In this document: positions 42,817 to 54,400 of the stretch, in pieces | How the letters are laid out: the number at the start of each line of letters is the position of its first letter | How positions within the stretch are numbered: position 1 is the stretch's first letter | Assembly: GCA_964035545.1 (NCBI GenBank) | Contig: OZ037769.1 | Location: forward strand, 6,757,429 to 6,817,428 | Length of the DNA: 60,000 bases | DNA from: Bugula neritina | Taxonomy: Eukaryota > Bryozoa > Gymnolaemata > Cheilostomatida > Bugulidae | Direction of reading: 5' to 3' | Translations under genes and position numbers: made by a program | The notes under the pieces: generated by a model | The model's input: the letters and a program-made list of their open reading frames with translations, nothing else | What the model was told of the DNA's origin: nothing | Databases searched by the model: none

Positions 42817-42817
42817 T

Positions 42818-42823
42818 ATATAG

Positions 42824-42868
<45 letters not shown>

Positions 42869-42879
42869 CATGTGTGTGT

Positions 42880-42933
<54 letters not shown>

Positions 42934-42943
42934 GCGCGTGTGT
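42818..42943. repeat. TA/TG/GCGT microsatellite
   Basis: TA units, then TG units with CATG and TATG interruptions, then GCGT and GCGC units. It cuts the 5-prime end of the Penelope-like element; peptides read across it (HTHTHT) are artefacts. Confidence 0.95.
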
Positions 42944-44038
42944 TGATAGGATGCAATCTTCCGCTCTGATGCCAGTCAACATTTATATAATCACTGCGTT
43001 TCTATGAAAGCGAATGAATGCGTACGGATGCCTGTACCGATTACATCCAAGGAAAAACCACGCCTTCCTATGCAATCCGTACAAAGCTTTCTTCTCTTTG
43101 CAATTGTGCCAGCTGAATTAAAATTTGAAAATAATATGGCCAACTTTGAGTCAGTGTTTATGCCCAATGACCATGTAATTACTGCTTCAACCCCCATTTT
43201 TACTAGATTAAGTTTAGTAGTTACATTACATAAACTTGAAATAAATTTATTTTAAATTAAAAAAGCACAAACCAATGACAGCATAAAGTATCTTGCGGCA
43301 GGTAAACTAAAGTTTAAAAGTCATTTAAATTTTCAAAATAAAAATAGCTGTCAATTTATTTTGGCTTAGAAATGTTTTGGCATACGGAAAAGTTTTATAA
43401 ATTTAAACTGATTAGTAATTATTTTAAATAATAGCAGCTAAGATAAATAAAATAGTTTAAGTTGTTATGAGCTGAAATATACTTTAGCGTAGGTTGTAAC
43501 TTATAATTATTGTTTACACCGCGTAACTATGTAACTAGCCGCCACTGTCTCTGATCTCTGCCTCCGGCACAAAAGGTTTCATTCGATTCAAATAAAGGAA
43601 CCATTTCTATCATCCGCATAATGCGATTGAATTTCTGGCTGTGGTTTTGCTTCGATGCAACTAGTTTCATGGGGCGAATGAAAAAATATATTCACATAAT
43701 GTGATGATAAAAACGTAGTGATTATATTTATGAATGTTCATATACTAGTAATTGTATTCTCTCTTAGGGCTATAATTATCAAGAGTGAATAACTTCCAAT
43801 GTTTTGTAGGAATACTTTGTTATATTACCCACTATCATTTACAGTTTACTTGCTCCTTCTCTTTTTACTTAGGTATACATAAAATATAAAAGTCTTGTAA
43901 ACTAAAACTCTACATATTTTATCTCAATAATTAACATAAATGAGATTGCATCAGCCTCCAACTCAACAATGTATACCGCTACATTAAATTCTTATTTGTT
44001 CTTATAATATTAATAAGCTGCCAAGTATTTGAGTAGAT
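42944..44038. other. Region upstream of the first plus-strand IAP
   Basis: No clear gene. A less AT-rich patch at 43520-43690 (GCCTCCGGCACAAAAGG…) could be a promoter for the transcript beginning at or before 44058, but I see no decisive motif. The 83-codon stretch at 43004-43255 has no recognisable domain. Confidence 0.35.
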
Positions 44039-44115
44039 TCACCATTAAATGTAATTTCTTTACTTTTGCAGAAAGAGACAGAGTGTTCCGTTTAGCACCA
44101 TCAATTACTGCAGGC

Positions 44116-44607
44116 ATGATCGACAAAATTTACCTCCTGGTGCTGATTGTTGCCGTTGCAGTAATTCTGAGAACAATCAATGCAAGCGAAATCTCAGCTG
44201 CAGTTCAGTTCAACTGGGATACGCAGCATAACAAGAGAAATATTTTAATCAAGGATGGACTTCTAGTGTGTCATAAATCTGATCAGTCTAGCAGTCTACA
44301 AATAATTTTAGCTTTTGCAGGTAAAAAGCTGTTGGATACATTATCTCTACTGCTGGTCAGTAGTGCAACTTCCTTAAAAATCAGTGAAGACCCTTCTTCT
44401 ACAGGTTATACTGCTTTCAATGAATCATCTTGCAGGTTGAAGTTAGAACAGTCGCCAAAAGATGACGACTCTTACTCAATCGCATCTCAATTTTTTGATC
44501 TCAAACAGAGTCTCTGGAACCCGCAAAATACTCACTTAACTATCTACGCCGTACCAAGGTACCCTGAAAACCACAACCCTCTACTACCTCTGAGTTTACA
44601 GCAATGA
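44116..44607 (+). pseudogene. Membrane-type N-terminus of IAP copy 1, ends at TGA
   Basis: An exon after the acceptor TTTACTTTTGCAG (ending about 44070). From the ATG at 44116 it starts with a short charged stretch and a hydrophobic segment (IYLLVLIVAVAVIL), a likely signal anchor or signal peptide, then about 100 residues I cannot identify. It joins the IAP family sequence at LWNPQNTHLTIYAVPRYPEN. TGA at 44605-44607 replaces a CGA Arg codon present in the copies at 58387 and on the minus strand near 26567; this is a C-to-T change at a CpG. Without readthrough the product is a 163-residue protein lacking BIRs. The upstream part does not match the 57992 N-terminus, so the gene is a chimera. 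Confidence 0.6.
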
Positions 44608-44616
44608 CTAGACGAC

Positions 44617-45921
44617 ATGAGTCCAAAAGAATTTCTAACTTACGTACTCAAAGAACTTACATTAGAAGAGAGAGAATCTCTGATGGTGGATGAAAGACAA
44701 AGACGTAAAACATTTCTAGTCAACTGGCCATACGATGATCAGAGGTCTGGTGTAAAGATGGCACAAGCAGGATTATATTCATTGAACTGTGCTGACAGAG
44801 TCCAGTGTGTCTTCTGCAGAGGAAGTCTCCATCAGTGGAACTCTGCGGATACACCAATGGTTGAACATGCAAGATCCTTTACTTTCTGTAGATTTGTCAA
44901 AGGTTTAGAATGTGGGAACAGAGAGTATAAATCAAACATGCTTTCTGAAGATGACGTTAAAAATATAACAAAATTCTATAAGCCGACAGGAAGTGAAAGA
45001 CAACAAAGAACTCACAGCGAGTCAGTAGACGGAGCCGTGTTAGGAATATCTACCAACAAAGCAGCCCTCATACGTTACGCTCCGGCAGCTACCAGAATAC
45101 GAACATTTGCTCGTTGGCCAGCATCAAGTCCAATCACAGCTCAGAGAATGTGTGAGGCTGGATTTTATTTCACAGGATTTGAAGATCAGGTTCGCTGCTT
45201 CTTTTGTGCCGGAGGAGTTAAACATTGGAGAGAGAATGATGATCCTTGGGAAGAACATGCCAGATGGTTTCCAGACTGCGCTTTCCTGATCCAACAGAAG
45301 GGTCAAGGATATGTTGAGGAGGTACACGCTAAAACTCCGAATAACATGAAAAGCGTTAGAAAAACCCAGGCACAGAAATCTGCAGAAACCAAACAGAATG
45401 ACCAGAGAAAGAAAGAGCAAGATATGCAGAGTATATGCTTGAAACTTGGGTACACCAAAGAAGATATTGATAGAGTGCTTGAAATTAATGGTAAACCATT
45501 TAGTAACATCAGTATGATGATAGACGCCCTCAACGGCGATGAGGTTGAAGACGATTCCACAACTATGAGGGCTGCTCCTAGACATGTTACCAACTCTACC
45601 AAATCTACATCTTCAACATGCCCTGAAGAAGATCGTCATAAACTACTTGTAAATCAAGATGGCGCAAGCTATAACCCCGGGACATTTAATGGAAATGAAA
45701 TCCAGCCAAAATATCAGTTAGGTTGCAGAAAATGTGAAATGACCACCGAAGGATTTGTTCCTGCCACACACGTAGGACTCCCGTGTGGTCACCTTATCTA
45801 TTGTGACTCTTGTAACAGTGAGGAAAAGCGTAAAGCTAGTTTTTCTAATTATGTAGCAAAATGTCCAGCTTATAAATGCGGAGCACCACTAAAGGGATCA
45901 ATCAAAGTCTATTTTTCATAA
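44617..45921 (+). CDS. BIR-BIR-UBA-RING IAP, copy 1
   Basis: 434 residues from an ATG nine bases after the TGA. BIR1 about 29-94 and BIR2 about 161-226 with full CCHC ligand sets; a UBA domain about 268-309 (QSICLKLGYTKEDIDRVLEI); a C-terminal RING from about 370 (CRKC … PCGHLIYCDSC … CPAYKC) with the hydrophobic IAP tail (GSIKVYFS). As in XIAP and cIAPs this predicts binding of caspases or signalling partners through BIRs, ubiquitin chains through UBA, and E3 ligase activity through RING. The domains are intact; whether this ATG is used after the upstream TGA is unknown. AATAAA follows at 45975-45980. Nearly identical to 50360-51469 from BIR2 on. Confidence 0.8.
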   Translation: MSPKEFLTYVLKELTLEERESLMVDERQRRKTFLVNWPYDDQRSGVKMAQAGLYSLNCADRVQCVFCRGSLHQWNSADTPMVEHARSFTFCRFVKGLECGNREYKSNMLSEDDVKNITKFYKPTGSERQQRTHSESVDGAVLGISTNKAALIRYAPAATRIRTFARWPASSPITAQRMCEAGFYFTGFEDQVRCFFCAGGVKHWRENDDPWEEHARWFPDCAFLIQQKGQGYVEEVHAKTPNNMKSVRKTQAQKSAETKQNDQRKKEQDMQSICLKLGYTKEDIDRVLEINGKPFSNISMMIDALNGDEVEDDSTTMRAAPRHVTNSTKSTSSTCPEEDRHKLLVNQDGASYNPGTFNGNEIQPKYQLGCRKCEMTTEGFVPATHVGLPCGHLIYCDSCNSEEKRKASFSNYVAKCPAYKCGAPLKGSIKVYFS

Positions 45922-45974
45922 ACAATCTGTGGAGCATCACATTCTAGGTCAATTAATTAGTATATTTTTTCTAT

Positions 45975-45980
45975 AATAAA
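45975..45980 (+). terminator. Polyadenylation signal of IAP copy 1
   Basis: AATAAA 54 bases after the stop, in a T-rich context; the same signal is at 51523-51528 in the duplicate. Confidence 0.6.
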
Positions 45981-47248
45981 ATGTTTTGTTTATGTTTTTT
46001 AATATACAGCTTATTTTATTGATGTGCAAGAACTCACTTTTTATAACCTAAAAACCCCATTCTATACTTATACTGCTATGACTGATATATTTACCAACAG
46101 TACTAGATTAGTATATAAATTTTTATATAAATTACTTATCTATATTCTTAAACTGTAATTAAATATAATTAGTAGATAATTGGTATAATATTTCAAATTA
46201 TTCAAATGCATATTTTATCTAAAATATAATTATTTTTATTTACCATATATAAACGAACAACACAAAAACTACAATCAAGACATTGTTTAGCTGTCCAAAG
46301 GAGACATGAAAGTAAATTAGTACATATTTGTCCAATATAAGAAAAGAAGGATAACTCCAAACAAGCATTACAGTAGCCAATACTTTTTAAGCCGAGTATG
46401 AAATTGAAATGCGGCACCCACAGGATGTGCATTGTTGATTATTGTTGCCTCTGTGTTGATGCAAGGTCACCAAAGTCATCAAGGTTTGATTTGTATGGTG
46501 TTGCTAAACACGGAGTGGTGACAAACTAAGACACCAAAACATGAATATGCTGTGTAACATAGAAGTATGCAAAACTAAATCATGTTTTAACAAATTTATT
46601 AACAGAAAAAAATGAATCTATATAGTAAAATTATACAGGTAATGTACAAAACTCCTCAAAACGAAGCAGCTCAAAATAAAGTAGTTTTTGAAGCTCAGTG
46701 CACATAGAGAGCTGCAAAGTAGTTAGGAAGTATACTAGTGTCCCAAACAGCTAACGGTGCAGTAGAACTTTGAAGATTGAATTATACAAGTTTGTGAGAT
46801 GTCGGTTTTGTAGGTTTTGCTGTATAATAGTTTAGTTCCGTGCACAGACTATGTTACACTGCATTCTATTTGACATATTGATCTGCATGAGTATACTTTG
46901 AACTTTTAATTATAATATGCAACATACTTTGACCAATCAACTCTCTTGAATTGCAGCATATTCCAAATTTGAAAAGTTTACAGCAAGGCTAATGCTTTTT
47001 ATTGAATGTTTCATAGGACAGATAATCCCAGAATATAGCCAATTCTTCAGCATAACTTACCTAGTTTGGGTTGAGGTTTCAGTAAAATCAGTTTCAGCCT
47101 AATTCGCTAAGCTTTAGCTTATTCAGCTGTTCCCTGGATTTATATTCTTTGTGTAGTGACTTGTACAAATACTATCAAATTAACATGCGTGAAACATAAC
47201 TCCAAAGTACATATTTTCCTGCTTTCGAGTAGGATATATATAGACAGG

Positions 47249-47401
47249 CACACACACACACACACGCACACGCACACGCACGCACACGCACTCTTATATA
47301 TAAATAAATATATATATAATATATATGTGTGTGTGTGTGCGTGTGCGTGTGCGTGTGCGTGTGCGTATGCGTGTGCGTGTGCGTGTGCGTGTGCGTGTGT
47401 A
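47249..47401. repeat. Self-complementary CA…TG microsatellite, copy 1
   Basis: CA/CGCA units, an AT-rich centre (TATAAATAAATATATA) and then TG/CGTG units. The two sides are complementary and could fold into a long hairpin. Apparent HAHAHA peptides are artefacts. Confidence 0.95.
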
Positions 47402-49705
47402 TATTCTGTGCTGAGGAGGAAAAAAGTCCTGAAACAGATGCTGCACATTGATTGAGTTATTATAATGTATATATACACTCTCCAGTGTTTGTGTAACATA
47501 TAATAATGTGCCTGTTGGTATATGATTAGTTTTATAGTACTACCTAAGGAGTATTGGTTACACCATTCACTAGTAAGTATAACCTAATAGTAATTTTCAT
47601 ACTTGTCTTCAGCATGCAGGATTAACTCTCTCAGCTTTGACCTATATATGGTATAATATATTTAATAAATATGTCAACATGATGATGTGTTTATTAGACT
47701 ATTATTATTATGTTATTGAGTTAATATAACACATATATCAGTATGTTGACAAGTTTATTCAACTTTAACTAATGAGATTAATTGGAGAATAAACATGCAC
47801 AGGGCTACTGTAGTGTATGCACTATATGCGACATTGTTACATCATGAGACAGTCAGCTACTGTGACATGATGTAACACATATGCATAGAAGGAAGTTACT
47901 CCATAATATAACATAGTATTTATATAATGTATATAATATTTCTATTTTCATTAGCTAATTAAAAGCATTGTAAGATGGTGCTAAAATATTGCTTGTTATT
48001 CTAGCTTCAAGATAAATGAAATGAATTCTATTTGCACTGACATAATGTGTGACTTTACTATACTTCTTTACTGACTGTGCAATTCATTGATTGTGTAGCC
48101 CAATGAACTCAATGATATTATTATTTCTTTTCCAGTTCAGTGGTGTAGCCCATCAGTTAACTAAGATATAAATTGATAACAAAGAACCCAGTCTAATTTC
48201 TTACCTACTCCAATAATGACTGATCTAGCTATTGACTGCAAAGGGTTAAAGTTCATAGATCACATTGGGCATTGGCTTCCATCATTAAAAGACATCGTGA
48301 TTGGCCACACGTACGGCTTTCAAGCAGTGATAAACAAACACGTGAAATGAATAATAAAGGAAAATGGAATTTCCAACGACTCATTTCAGTAACTTACATT
48401 AACTGTTGATGTTTATGAATATAGAAGTTAGAACTAATAAAAGAATCTATTTATAAGCTTATAAGTTTCAGTAGCTTCATTTTGAACCAAATTTTTAAAT
48501 GTTTTGTGTAGTTTTCCATCATGTGCAACCACAGTGCAGTGTTGGTAAAGTGCTAACACATCACACCATATAATGGTGAATGTACTGTAGGTATGACATG
48601 TTTAAAAACAACAGAGATATGAATCACAAGTATTAGCAACCATAAGAACAGTACTTGTTAAACACTTTAATTACAGTTCAAGTAAAGCAGCATTTGTTTA
48701 AGTTATTGCAAGGGTGTAGCTATCAAATTCATAACAATCATCACTGGCCATATAGTATGATTAATCTGCTTCTTAAAAACAAACTTGAATAAGCATTGTA
48801 TATGTTTTTATAATATTACGCAAATTGACCCAAAATATTTCCTATAGAAATAAAGTTTCTACAGCTTTACTGACACAGTAGTGGCATTGACACAGTAGTC
48901 TGTACCATTTATGACCAAGTATCTAAATACAACTACATGTGTGCATTACATTTTATAATAATATACATTGTCTGAGTTTACCAAGTAGCTTCTTTTCTGT
49001 CACAGTGTTACATTTTCATTAAATTCAATATTGATTACAACCATCAGATTATGTGCTGTATATAACCTGCCTGTTCCACCAAATGATATCATTTGAGCTC
49101 AGACAGCTCACGGCAGCACCTTAGAATAGATCAGGTAGTTGTGTGCTGCAGATAGTGTACAGCCTGTACAGTTCTCATGAATTAAAGTATCTTATGATCT
49201 CACAACTTCTGCTGGTTTCTCTGATCAGTTAGCATAGTCAACTGATAAATTAATATTGATTACATTATTATAGCCTAAAACATTTAAATATCTGTTTGCA
49301 TATGTTTATAGTTTCATACACATAACAGCTACGTTGATTAGACCTTACCATGGACTCAGCCTATAAAAGGGGATAACAATGAACTCAGTATGGTCTGGCA
49401 GTTGGAGAATTCTATACAATAGAGTCAGCTCCCAAGCTGTGAAACCGGATATTTTCTAACAAGATTGCAGCTTAATAGCTGTTGTAAACAAAACTTTTTA
49501 TTGTACATTTTGTGAAGGGGGAAGTTTACATTTTATGAGTATAACTTCTTTCAACAGTTCCTTATATAGAAAGCAGACTGTTCTTCCAATTTTCCTGCAT
49601 ATTAAAATTTGGTAAAATTTGTGCCTTACAAGGTAGTGTTGATTGTGATTGGCTATAAAATTTCTAGCCATGATCGGGCAAGTTGGGGAAATTCCATTAT
49701 GATTC

Positions 49706-50359
49706 ATTCAATGCTTTAGATATAGATAGAGCTAAGTACTACTGAAGCATATCTGACATATTATCACATTCGCATAAACTATTTAGATCATTCTTTTTCA
49801 ATTATTTAATAAAATTAAAGTCACATCATTGCCAATTTTATTGTAGCTCACTATGTATAATTTATATACAAAGATGCAGCAGATTGGCAGAATGTTAATT
49901 GGTTACTTGGTGATTGTTAGAAGAATATAGATAACTACATAGATATAAACTCATATCTTCAGAATAATCTGTAGTGATTGATTAGTAGAATAATTTATCA
50001 AATTGTCAAAATATTTATTACTCATGCATGTTTTAGTTGGATTAATAAACTATGAAGTGAAGTTTTTTGCATAATTCATGCTGATCTTTAACAAGCTGGG
50101 ACATTGATAATTTTATGCAACATGATGTTTTGTACAAAATTTTTATTCTAGAACATAAGAAAACAAAAATAATTAAAAAGCTGAGATGAAAGAACTAAAG
50201 ATTGTTTATTTAATTGAGAAACTAAGCAAATTATAGTCATGAGTTTACTACAATCATGGTTATCACTCAAATTATTTATTTGGGAATTACAATCCACAAA
50301 AGATATAAGTAGATTGCTTGAGAGTTATTAAATTAAAACAATCATCATCTGGACATCAG
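49706..50359 (+). other. Truncated IAP first intron
   Basis: Matches 55965-56590, the first part of the intron of the 57992 gene, and then jumps directly into BIR1 coding sequence near 50360. No promoter or first exon remains. No other feature. Confidence 0.55.
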
Positions 50360-51469
50360 ATGACAAGAGGCATTGGTGTAAAGATGGCACAAGCAGGATT
50401 CTATTCACTAAATGATTATGACAGAGTTCAGTGTGTCTTCTGCAGAGGTAGTTTACATAAATGGGATTCTTCTGAGACACCTATGGCTGAACATGCAAAG
50501 TCTTTCACATTTTGTAGATTTATGAAAGGAAATAGCGCATATAAATCAAATATGCTTTCTGAAGATGAATCAGTAGACGGAGCCGTGTTAGGAATACCTA
50601 CCAACAAAGCAGCTCTCGTACACTATGCTCCGGCAGCTACTAGAATACGAACATTCCCTCGTTGGCCAGCATCAAATCCAATCACAGCTCAGAAAATGTG
50701 TGAGGCTGGATTTTATTTCACAGGGGTTGAAGATCAGGTTCGCTGCTTCTTTTGTGCGGGAGGGATTAAACAGTGGTGTGAAAATGATGATCCTTGGGAA
50801 GAACATGCCAGATGGTTTCCAGACTGCGCTTTCCTGATCCAACAGAAAAGTCAAGGATATGTTGAGGAAGTACACGCTAAAACTCCGAATAACATGAAAA
50901 GCGTTAGAAAAACTCAAGCACAAAAATCTGCAGAAACCAAACAGAATGACCAGAGAAGTAAAGAGCAGGATATGCAAAGTATATGCTTGAAACTTGGGTA
51001 CACCAAAGAAGATATTGATAGAGTGCTTGAAATTAATGGCAAACCATTTAGTAACATCAGTATGATGATAGACGCCCTCAACAGCGATGAGGTTGAAGAC
51101 TGTTCCCCAACTATGAGGGCTGCTCCTAGACATGCTACCAACTCTGCCAAATCTACATCTTCAACATGCCCTGAGGAAGACCGTCATAAACTACTTGTAA
51201 ATCAAGATGGCGCAAGCTATAACCCCGGGACATTTAATGGAAATGAAATCCAGCCAAAATATCAGTTAGGTTGCAGAAAATGTGAAATGACCACTGAAGG
51301 ATTTGTTCCTGCTACACACGTAGGACTCCCGTGTGGTCACCTTATCTATTGTGACTCTTGTAACAGTGAGGAAAAGCGTAAAGCTAGTTTTTCTAATTGT
51401 GAAGTAAAATGTCCAGCTTATAAATGCGGAGCACCACTAAAGGGATCAATCAAGGTCTATTTTTCATAA
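50360..51469 (+). CDS. IAP copy 2, 5-prime truncated BIR-BIR-UBA-RING
   Basis: 369 residues from the ATG at 50360. BIR1 keeps its four zinc ligands (C25, C28, H45, C52) but lacks the start of the fold (no RRKTFLVNWPYD segment) and the long N-terminal region. A linker of about 24 residues between the BIRs is also missing. BIR2, UBA and RING are complete and match copy 1 almost exactly. The sequence before the ATG is intron-like, so a deletion fused intron to exon. With no promoter or first exon it is probably a pseudogene that is still open, or is transcribed from an upstream start. A truncated BIR1 may not fold. Confidence 0.7.
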   Translation: MTRGIGVKMAQAGFYSLNDYDRVQCVFCRGSLHKWDSSETPMAEHAKSFTFCRFMKGNSAYKSNMLSEDESVDGAVLGIPTNKAALVHYAPAATRIRTFPRWPASNPITAQKMCEAGFYFTGVEDQVRCFFCAGGIKQWCENDDPWEEHARWFPDCAFLIQQKSQGYVEEVHAKTPNNMKSVRKTQAQKSAETKQNDQRSKEQDMQSICLKLGYTKEDIDRVLEINGKPFSNISMMIDALNSDEVEDCSPTMRAAPRHATNSAKSTSSTCPEEDRHKLLVNQDGASYNPGTFNGNEIQPKYQLGCRKCEMTTEGFVPATHVGLPCGHLIYCDSCNSEEKRKASFSNCEVKCPAYKCGAPLKGSIKVYFS

Positions 51470-54400
51470 ACAATCTGTGGAGCATCACATTCTAGGTCAA
51501 TTAATTAGTATATTTTTTCTATAATAAAATGTTTTGTTTATGTTTTTTGATATACAGCTTATTTTATTGATGTGCAAGAACTCACTTTTTATAACCTAAA
51601 AACCCCATTCTATGCTTATACTGCTATGACTGATATATTTACCAACAGTACTAGATTAGTATATAAATTTTTATATAAATTACTTATCTATATTCTTAAA
51701 CTGTAATTAAATATAATTAGTAGATAATTGGTATAATACTTCAAATTATTCAAATGCATATTTTATCTAAAATATAATTATTTTTATTTACCATATATAA
51801 ACGAACAACACAAAAACTACAATCAAGACATTGTTTAGCTGTCCAAAGGAGACATGAAAGTAAATTAGTACATATTTGTCCAATATAAGAAAAGAAGGAT
51901 AACTCCAAACAAGCATTACAGTAGCCAATACTTTTTAAGCCGAGTATGAAATTGAAATGCGGCACCCACAGGATGTGCATTGTTGATTATTGTTGCCTCT
52001 GTGTTGATGCAAGGTCACCAAAGTCATCAAGGTTTGATTTGTATGGTGTTGCTAAACACGGAGTGGTGACAAACTAAGACACTAAAACATGAATATGCTG
52101 TGTAACATAGAAGTATGCAAAACTAAATCATGTTTTAACAAATTTATTAACAGAAAAAAATGAATCTATATAGTAAAATTATACAGGTAATGTACAAAAC
52201 TCCTCAAAACGAAGCAGCTCAAAATAAAATAGTTTTTGAAGCTCAGTGCACATAGAGAGCTGCAAAGTAGTTAGGAAGTATATTAGTGCCCCAAACAGCT
52301 AGCGGTGCAGTAGAACTTTGAAGATTGAATTATACAAGTTTGTGAGATGTCGGTTTTGTAGGTTTTGCTGTATAATAGTTTAGTTCCGTGCACAGACTAT
52401 GTTACACCGCATTCTATTTGACATATTGATCTGCATGAGTATACTTTGAACTTTTAATTATAATATGCAACATACTTTGACCAATCAACTCTCTTGAATT
52501 GCAGCATATTCCAAATTTGAAAAGTTTACAGCAAGGCTAATGCTTTTTATTGAATGTTTCATAGGACAGATAATCCCAGAATATAGCCAATTCTTCAGCA
52601 TAACTTACCTAGTTTGGGTTGAGGTTTCAGTAAAATCAGTTTCAGCCTAATTCGCTAAGCTTTAGCTTATTCAGCTGTTCCCTGGATTTATATTCTTTGT
52701 GTAGTGACTTGTACAAATACTATCAAATTAACATGCGTGAAACATAACTCCAAAGTACATATTTTCCTGCTTTCGAGTAGGATATATATAGACAGGCACA
52801 CACACACACACACGCACACGCACGCACACGCACACGCACGCACACGCACTCTTATATATAAATAAATATATATATAATATATATGTGTGTGTGTGTGCGT
52901 GTGCGTGTGCGTGTGCGTGTGCGTGTGCGTGTGCGTGTGCGTGTGCGTGTGCGTGTGCGTGTGCGTGTGCGTGTGCGTGTGCGTGTGTATATTCTGTGCT
53001 GAGGAGGAAAAAAGTCCTGAAACAGATGCTGCACATTGATTGAGTTATTATAATGTATATATACACTCTCCAGTGTTTGTGTAACATATAATAATGTGCC
53101 TGTTGGTATATGATTAGTTTTATAGTACTACCTAAGGAGTATTGGTTACACCATTCACTAGTAAGTATAACCTAATAGTAATTTTCATACTTGTCTTCAG
53201 CATGCAGGATTAACTCTCTCAGCTTTGACCTATATATGGTATAATATATTTAATAAATATGTCAACATGATGATGTGTTTATTAGACTATTATTATTATG
53301 TTATTGAGTTAATATAACACATATATCAGTATGTTGACAAGTTTATTCAACTTCAACTAATGAGATTAATTGGAGAATAAACATGCACAGGGCTACTGTA
53401 GTGTATGCACTATATGCGACATTGTTACATCATGAGACAGTCAGCTACTGTGACATGATGTAACACATATGCATAGAAGGAAGTTACTCCATAATATAAC
53501 ATAGTATTTATATAATGTATATAATATTTCTATTTTCATTAGCTAATTAAAAGCATTGTAAGATGGTGCTAAAATATTGCTTGTTATTCTAGCTTCAAGA
53601 TAAATGAAATGAATTCTATTTGCACTGACATAATGTGTGACTTTACTATACTTCTTTACTGACTGTGCAATTCATTGATTGTGTAGCCCAATGAACTCAA
53701 TGATATTATTATTTCTTTTCCAGTTCAGTGGTGTAGCCCATCAGTTAACTAAGATATAAATTGATAACAAAGAACCCAGTCTAATTTCTTACCTACTCCA
53801 ATAATGACTGATCTAGCTATTGACTGCAAAGGGTTAAAGTTCATAGATCACATTGGGCATTGGCTTCCATCATTAAAAGACATCGTGATTGGCCACACGT
53901 ACGGCTTTCAAGCAGTGATAAACAAACACGTGAAATGAATAATAAAGGAAAATGGAATTTCCAACGACTCATTTCAGTAACTTACATTAACTGTTGATGT
54001 TTATGAATATAGAAGTTAGAACTAATAAAAGAATCTATTTATAAGCTTATAAGTTTCAGTAGCTTCATTTTGAACTAAATTTTTAAATGTTTTGTGTAGT
54101 TTTCCATCATGTGCAACCACAGTGCAGTGTTGGTAAAGTGCTAACACATCACACCATATAATGGTGAATGTACTGTAGGTATGACATGTTTAAAAACAAC
54201 AGAGATATGAATCACAAGTATTAGCAACCATAAGAACAGTACTTGTTAAACACTTTAATTACAGTTCAAGTAAAGCAGCATTTGTTTAAGTTATTGCAAG
54301 GGTGTAGCTATCAAATTCATAACAATCATCACTGGCCATATAGTATGATTAATCTGCTTCTTAAAAACAAACTTGAATAAGCATTGTATATGTTTTTATA

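Larger units (their letters stand above)
45922..49705 (+). repeat. 3-prime flank of IAP copy 1, direct duplicate of 51470-55300
   Basis: About 3.7 kb that is nearly identical to 51470-55300 in the same orientation, with scattered single-base changes and a 40-base length difference in the microsatellite. Divergence rises after about 49050. It contains no convincing gene; the 76-codon minus-strand ORF at 46202-46432 is identical in both copies simply because the DNA is. The unit end at 49705 falls inside a TATA-like GCTTTAGATATAG, where promoter and first exon have been lost. Confidence 0.9.

Noticed and set aside
42720-43007. ORFs through TG/GCGT repeats (also at 47140-47499 and 52728-53087)
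   Set aside because: Translations of microsatellites.
45124-45602. Minus-strand ORFs opposite BIR2 and UBA (also at 50672-51150 and 58907-59385)
   Set aside because: They mirror conserved IAP codons in every copy and have no motifs of their own.
46202-46432. 76-codon minus-strand ORF, identical at 51750-51980
   Set aside because: Identity is explained by the recent DNA duplication, with no codon-level signal of constraint and no domain.
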